A DNA stretch of 64,000 bases from Streptomyces sp. SCSIO 30461. GTDB taxonomy: Bacteria > Actinomycetota > Actinomycetes > Streptomycetales > Streptomycetaceae. The notes under the pieces were generated by a model. It made no database searches, was not told the origin of the DNA, and was given only the letters and a program-made list of their open reading frames with translations. Shown here one piece after another: positions 52,353 to 61,122 of this stretch. The stretch lies in the NCBI RefSeq assembly GCF_037023745.1, contig NZ_CP146101.1, forward strand, positions 1-64,000, in the 5' to 3' direction. The first letter of the stretch is position 1. Every line of letters begins with the position of its first letter. The position numbers were made by a program, and so were the translations under genes.

Positions 52353-53405
52353 ATGTTCCATCCGCTCCGGGTCACCGAGGTCGAGCGGCTCACGGACGAT
52401 TCGGTGGCCGTCACCCTCGCGGTACCCGCCGAGCTCCACGACGCCTTCCGGCACACTCCCGGCCAGCACATCACCGTCCGCCGTACAGGGGCGGACGGCG
52501 AGGAGATCCGGCGTACGTACTCGATCTGCGCTCCGGCCTCCGCTGACGGCGGGGCGCCGGTGCTCCGCGTGGGCATCCGCCTGGTCGACGGCGGGGAATT
52601 CTCCACCTATGCCCTCAAGGAACTCGCTGCTGGGGACACGGTCGAGGTCATGCAGCCGATGGGCCGGTTCGTACTGGCTCCCCGCCCAGGGCACTTCGCG
52701 GCCGTTGTCGGCGGCAGCGGGATCACTCCCGTGCTGTCGATCGCGGCGACGCTGCTGGAGCGGGAGCCGGGAGCTCGGTTCTGCCTGATCCGCAGCGACC
52801 GTACGGCGGCCTCCACGATGTTCCTGGAGGAGGTGGCCGACCTCAAGGACCGGTATCCCGAAAGGCTTCAGCTGGTCAACGTGTTGTCCAGGGAGGAGCA
52901 GCAGGCGGGGCTGCCGTCCGGGCGGCTCGACCAGGAGCGGCTGACCGGGCTGCTGCCGTCGCTGCTTCCGGTGGCGGAGGTGGACGGCTGGTTCCTGTGC
53001 GGCCCGTTGGGTCTTGTCCAGGGCGCCGAGCGGGCTCTGCGCGGTCTCGGTGTGGAGCGCGCCCGTATCCACGAGGAGATCTTCCATGTGGACGAGGCGC
53101 CCGCCCCTGCTCCGTCCACGGCGCCGGCGAGTGCCACGCTGAGTGCGACGTTGGACGGCCGCTCGGGCAAGTGGGCTGTACAGGAAGGGGAATCGCTGCT
53201 GGAGACGGTGCTGCGGGCACGCTCCGACGCTCCATACGCCTGCAAGGGCGGCGTCTGCGGGACCTGTAGGGCGTTCCTGGTGTCCGGTGAGGTCCGGATG
53301 GATCGGAACTTCGCGCTGGAGGAGGAAGAGACGGAGGCCGGCTATGTGCTCGCGTGCCAGTCTCATCCCGTGACCCCAGAGGTGGAGTTGGACTTCGACC
53401 GCTGA
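52353..53405 (+). CDS. paaE: Phenylacetyl-CoA epoxidase reductase subunit E
   Basis: 350 residues. FAD-binding ferredoxin-reductase barrel (about 1-105, with RRTYSICAPAS), NAD-binding domain (105-235; VVGGSGITPVLSIAATLL and WFLCGPLGLV) and a C-terminal plant-type [2Fe-2S] domain with CKGGVCGTCRAF and ACQSHP ligands. It passes electrons from NADPH to the PaaABC diiron site. It begins immediately after the paaD stop. Confidence 0.95.
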   Translation: MFHPLRVTEVERLTDDSVAVTLAVPAELHDAFRHTPGQHITVRRTGADGEEIRRTYSICAPASADGGAPVLRVGIRLVDGGEFSTYALKELAAGDTVEVMQPMGRFVLAPRPGHFAAVVGGSGITPVLSIAATLLEREPGARFCLIRSDRTAASTMFLEEVADLKDRYPERLQLVNVLSREEQQAGLPSGRLDQERLTGLLPSLLPVAEVDGWFLCGPLGLVQGAERALRGLGVERARIHEEIFHVDEAPAPAPSTAPASATLSATLDGRSGKWAVQEGESLLETVLRARSDAPYACKGGVCGTCRAFLVSGEVRMDRNFALEEEETEAGYVLACQSHPVTPEVELDFDR

Positions 53406-53481
53406 TCCCGGGCCGGTGAGCGGGCGGTGCGGTCTGCCGCGCCATCCGCGCCATTCCCTTCCGCGTCGCCCTGCTTTATCT

Positions 53482-53494
53482 TGACGGTCCGTCA
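53482..53494 (+). promoter_or_regulatory. Palindromic operator candidate upstream of acyl-CoA dehydrogenase
   Basis: TGACGG-T-CCGTCA, a 6-bp-arm dyad with one central base, 54 bp before the GTG of the downstream acyl-CoA dehydrogenase gene. A TetR-like site is possible; it differs from the PaaR-type box. Confidence 0.45.
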
Positions 53495-53547
53495 GATCTG
53501 GTGGATCGGACGGATGTCGGCGGTCCGATGCGCGAAGGGACGGGACA

Positions 53548-54681
53548 GTGGACTTCACCTTCAGCGAGGAGCAGCAGGCGGCTGTCGAGGCAGCCAGGGC
53601 TGTCTTCTCAGGAGTGGCCCCTGACTCGGTGCCGAGTCCGGCTCTCGCACCCGGCGCGGTGGCGGAGGAGTTCGACCGGGCACTGTGGGCCGGACTGGCG
53701 GGGTCTGATCTGCTGGGTCTGGTGCTCGATCCGCGGTACGGCGGAGCGGGCCTCGACCCTCTCGCGCTCTGCCTGGTGCTGCGCGAGTCGGCGAAGGTGC
53801 TGGCGCGGGTGCCGCTGCTGGAGACCTGCGCGGTCGCCATGGCCGTGGAGCGTTTCGGAGGGCCGGCACTGAGCGCCGAGTTGCTGCCGCGGGTCGGCCG
53901 CGGAGAGCTGGTCCTGACGGTGGGTGCCAACGGGCGCACCGGTCACGATCCCGCCGAGCTCGGAGTCCGGGCCGCGGAGGAGGACCGCTCCTGGATTCTG
54001 GACGGAGTACAGACCGGGGTGCCCTGGGCACAGTGCGCCGACCTGATGGCGATACCGGCGCACACCGACGACGGGAGAGCGGTACTCGCGCTGGTGCGCC
54101 GCGGGCAGCAAGGCCTGTCACTCGCCGCGCAGTTCTCCACCAGCGGGGAGCTCTTCGCCGAGGTCGCTCTCGACCGGGTGCGGATCGGCGCCGACGCCCT
54201 GATCGTGGCGGACGGCGCCTGGGAATGGCTGCGCGGGCTGCTCGCGACCGGGACCTGTGCTCTGGCCCTGGGGCTGGGTGAGCGAGTGCTGTCGATGACC
54301 AGCGAGTACACCGGCAAGCGTGAGCAGTTCGGATTCCCCGTCGCGACCTTCCAGGCCGTGGCCGTGCAGGCCGCCGACCGGTACATCGACTTACGGGCGA
54401 TGGAGGCGACACTCTGGCAGGCGGCTTGGCGGATCGGCACCGAAGCGAGCGGGCCGCTGCCCGCTTCCGGTGATATCGCGGTGGCGAAGATCTGGGCATC
54501 CGAGGGCGTTCGCCGCGTCGTCCAGACCGCGCAGCACCTGCACGGCGGCTTCGGCGCCGACACCGACTACCCGCTCCACCGCTACCACGCCTGGGCCAAG
54601 CAGATCGAACTCTCCCTCGGTCCGGCCGCGGCCCATGAGGAAGCCCTGGGCGATCTGCTGGCCGCCCACCCGCTCGGCTGA
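53548..54681 (+). CDS. Acyl-CoA dehydrogenase family protein (short form)
   Basis: 377 residues. N-terminal helical region with DFTFSEEQQAAVEAARAVF, middle beta domain (about 120-215) and C-terminal helical domain with YTGKREQFGFPVATFQAVA and LHGGFGADTDYPLHRYHAWA. The usual catalytic Glu position in the C-terminal domain is not obvious, as in many actinobacterial CaiA/steroid-type paralogues that work as heteromers. GTG at 53548 with GGGAC upstream. Separated from paaE by 142 bp with its own operator candidate, so it is not strictly part of the paa operon. Confidence 0.85.
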   Translation: MDFTFSEEQQAAVEAARAVFSGVAPDSVPSPALAPGAVAEEFDRALWAGLAGSDLLGLVLDPRYGGAGLDPLALCLVLRESAKVLARVPLLETCAVAMAVERFGGPALSAELLPRVGRGELVLTVGANGRTGHDPAELGVRAAEEDRSWILDGVQTGVPWAQCADLMAIPAHTDDGRAVLALVRRGQQGLSLAAQFSTSGELFAEVALDRVRIGADALIVADGAWEWLRGLLATGTCALALGLGERVLSMTSEYTGKREQFGFPVATFQAVAVQAADRYIDLRAMEATLWQAAWRIGTEASGPLPASGDIAVAKIWASEGVRRVVQTAQHLHGGFGADTDYPLHRYHAWAKQIELSLGPAAAHEEALGDLLAAHPLG

Positions 54682-54712
54682 CCGTGCAGGGGGCCAGAGG
54701 GCGGCTCCGCGG

Positions 54713-55057
54713 CTACAGCACGAACGCCGGGCGGCCGTCCTCGGTGACCATCGGACGGCCGGCCGACTCCCAGGCGAGCATGCCGCCGTCGATGTTCACA
54801 GCGTCGATGCCCTGCTGCACCAGGTACTGGGTGACCTGAGCCGAGCGGCCTCCCACCCGGCACATCACATGGGCGCGGCGGCCATCGGCGACAGCCTCGG
54901 TGACCTCGCCGAAGCGGGCCACGAAGTCGCTCATGGGGATGTGCAGAGCACCGTCGACATGGCCTGCCGCCCACTCGTCGCCTTCGCGGACATCGAGCAC
55001 CAGACAGTCGGCCGGCACGGACGCGACCTCGATCGACGGCAGCGGGGCGAAGTTCAT
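54713..55057 (-). CDS. Single-domain rhodanese-like protein
   Basis: 114 residues, one complete rhodanese domain. Active-site loop CRVGGRSAQV puts the catalytic Cys at about residue 67, where a persulfide would form; CH2A and CH2B motifs are recognisable (LVLDVREGDEWAAGHVDGA). Such proteins act as sulfurtransferases or persulfide carriers. ATG at 55057 is preceded by GAGAGAAGG. It converges with the acyl-CoA dehydrogenase gene. Confidence 0.9.
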   Translation of the reverse strand: MNFAPLPSIEVASVPADCLVLDVREGDEWAAGHVDGALHIPMSDFVARFGEVTEAVADGRRAHVMCRVGGRSAQVTQYLVQQGIDAVNIDGGMLAWESAGRPMVTEDGRPAFVL

Positions 55058-55101
55058 GGCTGCGGGCCTTCTCTCGTCATTTCGTGAACGTTCCTGGAAA
55101 C

Positions 55102-56031
55102 CTACTGCACCAGGCCGGTCAGCTCGGCCTCCCGCTGTGCGACCTGCGACAGCAGCTGTTCCGCGATCTCGTCAAGCAGCCGGTCCGGGTCATCCGGAGC
55201 CATTCTCAGCATCGCACCGATCGCACTGTCCTCAAGCTCCCTGGCGATCAACGTCAGCAGTTCCTTGCGCTGCGACAGCCATTCCAGGCGTGCGTAGAGC
55301 GCCTCGCTCTCGGTGAGCGGTGAAGCCTCCGGCGCCGGGCCGGACTCCCACTCCCGGAGCAGTTCGCCCAGCTCGGCCTCGTCCCCGCGGCCGTAGGCTG
55401 CGTTCACCCGGGTGATGAACGCCTCCCTGCGTGCCCGCTCCTTCTCGTCCTGGGCCAGATCCGGATGCGCCTTGCGGGCGAGATCCCGGTACAGCCTGCG
55501 TGCCTCGTCACTGGGCCGCACCCGCTTCGGCGGCTGCACCGACTGGTGGTCGGTCAGCATCGCGGCGGCCTCCGGCGAGAGGCCGTCCGAGCCGATCCAG
55601 TCGTGGAAGAGCTCGTCCACTCCGGGCATCGGCAGCACCATGGCCCTGGCCTCCCGTGCCCGGCGCAGATCCTCCGGATCTCCGGTACGGGCAGCTTGGG
55701 CCTCCGCGATCTGGGCGTCCAGCTCATCGAGCCGCGCGTACATCGGCCCGAGCTTCTGGTGGTGCAGCCGGGAGAAGTTCTCCACCTCGACCCGGAAGGT
55801 CTCCACCGCGATCTCGAACTCGATCAGCGCCTGCTCCGCGGCACTCACCGCACGCGCCAGCCGCGCCTCGGGCCGCTCGCCGTCGGTGGCGCCGTCGGCC
55901 GACGGGCCGTCGGACACGGTCCGCGCGCCATCGGCGCCGTGCTCATCCACGCTGCTCTGCTCGTCCACGCGATGGTCGCCTTGCTCGTCGTCGGCCAGGA
56001 TGGTCGGCACCCCGGGCGGGTCCTCGGTCAC
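55102..56031 (-). CDS. J-domain-containing protein
   Basis: 309 residues. Asp/Ser-rich N terminus, long helical (probably coiled-coil) region at about 58-120, and a J-like segment near 175-225: RLYRDLARKAHPDLAQDE with the HPD tripeptide, then FITRVNAAYGRGDEAEL. The C-terminal part is helical (LEWLSQRKELLTLIAREL). It may recruit DnaK to a client, although helix IV of a full J domain is not clear. GTG at 56031 (VTEDPPG) is favoured because the preceding codons look non-coding. It is downstream of the DUF2252 gene in the same orientation. Confidence 0.78.
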   Translation of the reverse strand: MTEDPPGVPTILADDEQGDHRVDEQSSVDEHGADGARTVSDGPSADGATDGERPEARLARAVSAAEQALIEFEIAVETFRVEVENFSRLHHQKLGPMYARLDELDAQIAEAQAARTGDPEDLRRAREARAMVLPMPGVDELFHDWIGSDGLSPEAAAMLTDHQSVQPPKRVRPSDEARRLYRDLARKAHPDLAQDEKERARREAFITRVNAAYGRGDEAELGELLREWESGPAPEASPLTESEALYARLEWLSQRKELLTLIARELEDSAIGAMLRMAPDDPDRLLDEIAEQLLSQVAQREAELTGLVQ

Positions 56032-56086
56032 CCGCCCAGCGTATGGCAGACCCTCGCCCCGCAGGCCCGGTCCGGCGTGCGAACGG

Positions 56087-57532
56087 TCACACGCCCAGTT
56101 CCGCCGCGATCCGCCCGCCGCGCACCGCGGCCACCAGATCCGCGTGGTCCGCCTCCGTACGGTCGGCATACCGCACGGCGAACGCGGCCACCGCCTCGTC
56201 CAGCTCCTCGTTCTTGCCGCAGTACCCGGCGAGCAGCCGCGGATCGGCGCTGTGGGCATGCGCCCTGGCCAGCAGCGCGCCCGTCATCCGCGCGTAGTCG
56301 TCCACCTGGTCGGGTGCGAGGGCGGCCGGGTCCACGCTGCCCTTGCGGTTCCGGAACTGCCTCACCTGGAAGGGCCGGCCGTCGACCGTCGTCCAGCCCA
56401 GCAGGATGTCGCTGACCACCTGCATACGCTTCTGGCCCTGCACCACCCGCTTCCCCTCATGGAGCTGCTCGGGCGGCTCGAAGCCCGCGGCCTCCAGATG
56501 CGGCAGCAGCGCCGAGGCACGGGCCTCCTTGACCTGGAGCACCAGCGGCTCGCCCCGGTGGTCGACCAGCAGCACCACATAGGACCGCGTGCCCACGCTG
56601 CCGGTGCCCACGACCCGGAAGGCCACATCGTGTATCGCGTACCGGGCGAGCAGCGGCGGCCGGTCCTCCGAGAGCGTGCGCAGATACTCCCCGAGCGATG
56701 CCGCAACGGCGCTCGCCTCCTCGTCCGGGACCCGGCGCAGCACCGGCGGGGCGTCGACGAAGTGGCGGGCGCCATCCGGGCCCGTCGTCGTCGCCTTCGC
56801 GGCGAACCGCGCGCTGGTGTTGCTCCTGGCCCGCTCCGAGACCCGCTCCAGGGTGCCCACGAGATCACGGGCGTCCGTGTGCGAGACCAGCTCCTCGTCC
56901 GCGATCGCGTTCCACGCGTCCAGCACGGGCAGCTTGGCGAGCAGGCGCATGGTCCTCCGGTACGCCCCGGCGGCGTCGAACGCGGCCTTGCGGCAGGTGT
57001 CCTCATCGGCACCCGCCACTCGTCCGGCCAGCACGATCGAAGCAGCAAGCCGTTTGAGATCCCACTCCCAGGGGCCCCTGACGGTCTCGTCGAAGTCGTT
57101 CAGATCGATGACCAGGCGTCCCCGCGCGTCGCCGTAGAGACCGAAGTTGGCCGCATGGGCATCACCGCAGATCTGGGCCGCGATACCGGTGACCGGAGTC
57201 GCCGCCAGATCATGGGCCATCAGTCCCGCCGCGCCACGCAGAAAAGCGAAGGGCGTCGCCGCCATCCGCCCCACCCTGATCGGGGTGAGCTCGGGCACCC
57301 GGCCGCGGCTGGACTCCTCGACGGCTCGCACCGCGTCCGGCCGCCGGGCGGTGATCGTCAGACTGTCATGCGAAGAGCGCGGGACCTTGGCCCGCAGCGC
57401 CTTGCCCGCTTCCTTGGCGGCTTCCCGCCCACTGCCTCCGGGCCGTGCGAAGCCGGACACCTCAGGAATCCGGACTCCCCCGACACCGGGGACCCGCCGC
57501 TGCACCGGCACCACCGTCTCGACCTCGCCCAT
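56087..57532 (-). CDS. DUF2252 domain protein (kinase-fold-like)
   Basis: 481 residues spanning a full DUF2252 domain (about 45-460). Conserved features: FAFLRGAAGLMAHDLA, CGDAHAANFGLYGD and VIDLNDFDETVRGPWEWDLKR, which resemble the HGDxHxxN and DFD motifs of aminoglycoside-phosphotransferase folds. VGTRSYVVLLVDH and the late LLAGYCGKNEELDEAV follow. A phosphotransferase activity is suspected but not shown for the family. ATG at 57532 has GGGGGAGG about 10 nt upstream and is preferred to the start at 57574. Confidence 0.83.
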   Translation of the reverse strand: MGEVETVVPVQRRVPGVGGVRIPEVSGFARPGGSGREAAKEAGKALRAKVPRSSHDSLTITARRPDAVRAVEESSRGRVPELTPIRVGRMAATPFAFLRGAAGLMAHDLAATPVTGIAAQICGDAHAANFGLYGDARGRLVIDLNDFDETVRGPWEWDLKRLAASIVLAGRVAGADEDTCRKAAFDAAGAYRRTMRLLAKLPVLDAWNAIADEELVSHTDARDLVGTLERVSERARSNTSARFAAKATTTGPDGARHFVDAPPVLRRVPDEEASAVAASLGEYLRTLSEDRPPLLARYAIHDVAFRVVGTGSVGTRSYVVLLVDHRGEPLVLQVKEARASALLPHLEAAGFEPPEQLHEGKRVVQGQKRMQVVSDILLGWTTVDGRPFQVRQFRNRKGSVDPAALAPDQVDDYARMTGALLARAHAHSADPRLLAGYCGKNEELDEAVAAFAVRYADRTEADHADLVAAVRGGRIAAELGV

Positions 57533-57592
57533 GGCGGGACCGCCTCCCCCGTCGTGCTCTTCCGCCGACCGCACCGAATCGGCGTCGATGAC

Positions 57593-57664
57593 CTAGGGCG
57601 TGTTGCGAAAGTCCCTCCTGACCCGCCCTGCGGGCGGACGGAGCACTTTCGCAACACGCCCTAG
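57593..57664. mobile_element. 72-bp MITE, internally deleted copy
   Basis: Perfect 20-bp terminal inverted repeats, CTAGGGCGTGTTGCGAAAGT at the left and its complement at the right. The 32-bp interior matches the two ends of the 181-bp element at 58001-58181, in inverted orientation, with the middle missing. CTAG at each edge may be a 4-bp target duplication of the IS5-type kind or part of the repeat. Confidence 0.85.
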
Positions 57665-57699
57665 AAGGTACTCGCACGTCAGACGGCCGTCTCCCCCTG

Positions 57700-58004
57700 T
57701 GGACAACGCGGCACTTCCCGACGGCCCGATCGCGGGCACCCAGGTCACCGTGGTCGCCAGCCGGGACGGCTCATACGCGCCCGGCACCCCGCGCCAGGAC
57801 TTCGAGTTCGTCCAGAACTACCTGGAGAAGGTGTTCACCGGCATGCTCGGCGCGACGGTCGACTTCATCGTCCCGGAGATGACGCCGGCGCCGGTGAAGC
57901 CGGAGATGGCCCGGTTCGTACCGATGGCCGAAGCCTCCCGGGCCAAGGCGTTCGAGCAGGCCACCGAGCGGGCGAAGGACCTCGCCCAGCGCCTCGCCGC
58001 CTAG
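57700..58004 (+). pseudogene. 3' remnant of FMN-dependent NADH-azoreductase
   Basis: About 100 residues equivalent to the C-terminal half of AzoR-type azoreductases: GPIAGTQVTVVASRDGSYA, EFVQNYLEKVFTGMLG and ARFVPMAEASRAKAFEQA. The N-terminal half with the FMN-binding loop is missing: homology begins about 55 bp after the 72-bp MITE. The TAG stop at 58002-58004 belongs to the terminal repeat of the second MITE (58001). The open frame extends upstream to 57600 through the MITE, but without a sensible start. Confidence 0.75.
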
Positions 58005-58181
58005 GGCGTGTTGCGAAAGTAGCTCCGTCCGCCCGCAGGGCGGGGCCTGCGGCGTCTGGTGCGTGCGATCGCAAGGCGGAGGATCATCCTCGTACTGGAC
58101 GTACGTGGATGACTCCGACAACGCAGCGAGCGTGCGTGCCAGACGCCGCGGGTCAGGAGGGACTTTCGCAACACGCCCTAG
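58001..58181. mobile_element. 181-bp MITE
   Basis: Perfect 20-bp inverted ends (CTAGGGCGTGTTGCGAAAGT and complement), interior with further dyads such as CCGCCC/GGGCGG near the left end and GGATCATCC, GTACGTAC-like steps in the middle. No coding capacity, so transposition would need a transposase supplied elsewhere. The same ends are found in the 72-bp copy 337 bp to the left. Confidence 0.88.
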
Positions 58182-58312
58182 CCGGCGGCCCCACGCCAGC
58201 TCACCCCACCACCTCGCGACGAGCCCTGCCGCGAGGTTCCGAGCCCCGCGCGGGGCGCCGGCGGCCGAACCTCCCCGGAAGGACAGCGCTGTGCGCCGTA
58301 CACGGTCCTGAA

Positions 58313-58445
58313 GGCCGGCGTCGTGAAAGCCGACGTCCTGAAGACTTGCCTTCCCGAAGGCCGACGTCCTGAAGACCCGCGTCCCCAGAGGCGGACGTCC
58401 CAGAGGCGGACGTCCCCCAGGGACGGCGTGCTAAAGACCGGCGTC
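58313..58445. repeat. Degenerate GGCGGACGTCC-type direct repeats
   Basis: Six to eight imperfect direct copies of a motif close to GGCSGACGTCC separated by GAAG or CAGAG steps, between the 181-bp MITE and the end of the response regulator gene. The rest of the gap 58182-58312 shows nothing recognisable. Confidence 0.5.
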
Positions 58446-59105
58446 CCGCGCCAGGAGAGCCGCCTGCACCCGGTTCTCGCACTCCAACTTCGCCAGAATC
58501 CGGCTCACATACGTCTTCACGGTCGCCTCGCTCATATGCAGCCTGCGCCCCGCGTCCGCGTTGGAGAGCCCTTCCCCGAGCAACGCGAGCACGTCCCGCT
58601 CGCGAGCGCTCAGCCCCGCCACCCGCGCCCTGGCCTGCTCGCCCCGGGCCGCGGCCCGCCCGGTGGCAAGCTGGTCCACCACATGCCGCGTCGCGGCGGG
58701 GGAGAGATAGGCGTCCCCCGCGACAGCCGCGCGCACGGCCCGGATCAGCTCCGCGGGGGCGGTGTCCTTCAGCAGGAACCCGGCACCACCCTGCTCCAGC
58801 GCCCGCAGCACGTTCTCACGCTCGCCGAAGGTCGTCAGCACGATGACCCTGACCTTCGGTGCGACTCTGCGCAGCTCGGAAAGCGCGGTCAGGCCGTCCA
58901 TCACCGGCATCTGGATGTCGAGAAGCACCACGTCCGCGTCGTGCGTCCGGGTCAGCTCCACGGCCTCACGGCCGTTGGCTCCCTCGCCCACCACCTCGAT
59001 GTCCGGATCCGAGGTGAGAATCATCCGGATCCCGGCGCGGATCAGCGGCTCGTCATCGACGACCGCCACTCTGATCGGCGCCCCTCGGCTCCGGGACCGG
59101 GTCAC
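58431..59105 (-). CDS. NarL/LuxR-type response regulator of two-component system
   Basis: 224 residues. Receiver (about 10-125): acidic pair in AVVDDEPLIRAG, phosphoacceptor Asp63 in VVLLDIQMPVMDG, Thr in VLTTFGE and Lys in GFLLKDT. LuxR helix-turn-helix (155-215): LSARERDVLALLGEGLSN and SEATVKTYVSRILAKL. GTG at 59105 (VTRSRSRG) with GGGGAG 5 nt upstream is preferred; GTG at 59123 is possible. It lies 119 bp downstream of its histidine kinase gene, so the two form a cognate pair. Confidence 0.88.
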   Translation of the reverse strand: MTRSRSRGAPIRVAVVDDEPLIRAGIRMILTSDPDIEVVGEGANGREAVELTRTHDADVVLLDIQMPVMDGLTALSELRRVAPKVRVIVLTTFGERENVLRALEQGGAGFLLKDTAPAELIRAVRAAVAGDAYLSPAATRHVVDQLATGRAAARGEQARARVAGLSARERDVLALLGEGLSNADAGRRLHMSEATVKTYVSRILAKLECENRVQAALLARDAGL

Positions 59106-59224
59106 AGCGTCTCCCCCCACCACTCACGTCGGCACCACGCCGACCGGAGTTCTCCGTCCGGACCTCGTCGGGCTCGCGTGCCCTGGCACCGCGCGCCGAT
59201 CCGGTCTGATCCAGACCGAAGACC

Positions 59225-61006
59225 CTAGCGCTTGGCTTCGTACGCCCGCTTCTCCACCAGCTTGCCGTCCTTGAAGCAGAACCGGAAAACCGGTTCCGAC
59301 TCCATGCTCTCTCCCGTCTCCGACGACATAAGGACAAAGCAGGACGAACCAGCCGGACGCTTGGGTCCGGTGCCCTGGAGTCCCACCGTCGCGAACGTGT
59401 CGCCGTCCGGCAGTTGGCCGCGTACGTCCGCCTCGGGCATCCCCACCTCGACCGCGTCGTACTCATCGGGGGTGATCATGCCCTTGTCAAGCGACCCCAT
59501 CAGGAAGAAGACCCCGAAGAGGCTCGCCACCACCAGCAGCGCGACGGCCGCCACGGCGATCCCGCACCCCAGCGCCACCCCGCCCGTCCGGCTACGGCCG
59601 CCCCCGATCCTGCCACCCATCGCCAACTCCCTCTCCGAAACGGTCCAGTCCGTGACCGGCACACCGTTCCTGGGCGGGACCGCCGGACGCTGCCCCCGAA
59701 AGTCGTCCATGGCACCGACGATCGGCGCGGCTTCCACCACCCCGTACGGCAGCACACCAGCCACCCGGAAACCGCCGTCGTCGAGCGGTCCGGCGTGCAC
59801 CATTCCGCCCACCAGCCGGGCCCGTTCATGCAGCCCGGTCAACCCCTGACCGCCGCTGACGACCTCTCCCACCACCTGCGCGGTGTCCGCCGCAGCAGCG
59901 TTGACGATCTCCACCACGAACGAGTCGGGCTCATAGCGCAGTTCCACTGCGATCGGCGCGCCCGGAGCGTGCTTGAAGGCATTGGTCAGCGCCTCCTGGA
60001 CGATCCGGTACGCGGCGTGGTCCGCCGCCGCCGCAAGCGGTCTGACATCGCCGAGCCGCCGCAGCTCGACCGCGTACCCGGCACCGGCCGCGGAGCCCGG
60101 GCCGGCGGCCCTGGCCGATTCGACGAGCTCCGCGATACCGGCCGTCCCGCGCGCGACACGCCCTGACTCATCAGCCACGGGCGCCGACGCCTCCACCCCG
60201 TCCCGGAGGATGCCCACCACCTCACGCAGTTCGTGCATGGCGGTCACTGATGCCTCCCGCAGCACCCCGACTGCCTCCCGCTGCCGGTCGGTGAGCTCAC
60301 GATCGACCTCGAGCGCTCCGGTGTGCACGGCTATGAGTGCCAGCTGGTGCCCGAGGCTGTCGTGCATGTCCTGGGCGATCCGCTGGCGCTCCCTCAGCCG
60401 TGCCTGCCAGGCCACCATCTCGCGCTCGCGCAGCAGTTGGAGGTTGCGGTCCTGGAGTGTCTGCAGCAGGGTCCTGCGCTGGAACCAGTAACGGCTGGCC
60501 AGGCCGGGTACGACCGTCGTCGCGAGGAAGAGCAGGGTGGTGAGCAGCACCAAGGTCGGCAGATGGTTCCTCGACCAGCCACCGTCGAGCAGTGTCCCGC
60601 CCAAACCGAGCAGATAGGCGCCGGTGAACGCGGCGAGCGCCCGACCCGCCCCCGGGATCCGCCGGCCCGCCGACCAGCCGACGACCATCATCATCATCGG
60701 CACGAAACCGTCGATGACGGTGGACAGACCGGAGGTGAGCACCAGCACGCTCACCGGAAGTCGGCGCCGCAGCACCGAGAGGACGACCGCCGCGCACGCT
60801 CCGCCGTAGAGCTCCGGGGCGGATTCCCCGACCAGATCGCCGAGGCCCACCACCAGCAGCCCCAGGATGAGCGCGAGCACGACCTCGCCCGCGATCCTGC
60901 GCCGGGACCACTGCCCTGGCTGGGCGAACCAGCGCCAGCCCACAGCTATCGGGGAGCTCACCCGGGAAGGTATCCGGGCCGCCCAGGAGTTCGATGACGC
61001 GTCCAC
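59225..61006 (-). CDS. Sensor histidine kinase (HPK7) with extra C-terminal transmembrane/extracytoplasmic domain
   Basis: 593 residues. Four or more N-terminal helices (about 38-165), short coiled coil, HisKA_3 dimerisation domain with phosphoacceptor His215 in AQDMHDSLGHQLA, and HATPase_c (about 315-425; IVQEALTNAFKHA N box, GGQGLTGLHERARLVGG G box). The kinase core ends near 430. A further 160 residues contain a Gly-rich linker, a fourth-class membrane helix (ALGCGIAVAAVALLVVASLF, about 482-502) and an outside domain with YDAVEVGMPEADVRGQL, a BamE/SmpA-like start. GTG at 61006. The added domain is unusual for this kinase class. Confidence 0.88.
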   Translation of the reverse strand: MDASSNSWAARIPSRVSSPIAVGWRWFAQPGQWSRRRIAGEVVLALILGLLVVGLGDLVGESAPELYGGACAAVVLSVLRRRLPVSVLVLTSGLSTVIDGFVPMMMMVVGWSAGRRIPGAGRALAAFTGAYLLGLGGTLLDGGWSRNHLPTLVLLTTLLFLATTVVPGLASRYWFQRRTLLQTLQDRNLQLLREREMVAWQARLRERQRIAQDMHDSLGHQLALIAVHTGALEVDRELTDRQREAVGVLREASVTAMHELREVVGILRDGVEASAPVADESGRVARGTAGIAELVESARAAGPGSAAGAGYAVELRRLGDVRPLAAAADHAAYRIVQEALTNAFKHAPGAPIAVELRYEPDSFVVEIVNAAAADTAQVVGEVVSGGQGLTGLHERARLVGGMVHAGPLDDGGFRVAGVLPYGVVEAAPIVGAMDDFRGQRPAVPPRNGVPVTDWTVSERELAMGGRIGGGRSRTGGVALGCGIAVAAVALLVVASLFGVFFLMGSLDKGMITPDEYDAVEVGMPEADVRGQLPDGDTFATVGLQGTGPKRPAGSSCFVLMSSETGESMESEPVFRFCFKDGKLVEKRAYEAKR

Positions 61007-61122
61007 GCCGAAACCCTAGCCGTGGGCTTCCGCGCCTCGCGGCCCACTTTCGTCGCTGCCCCGTTCGACCTTGGTCGCAAGTCGGCGTCTGCGGTCGAGG
61101 CCTCGGCCGCAGACCGCCCGGA

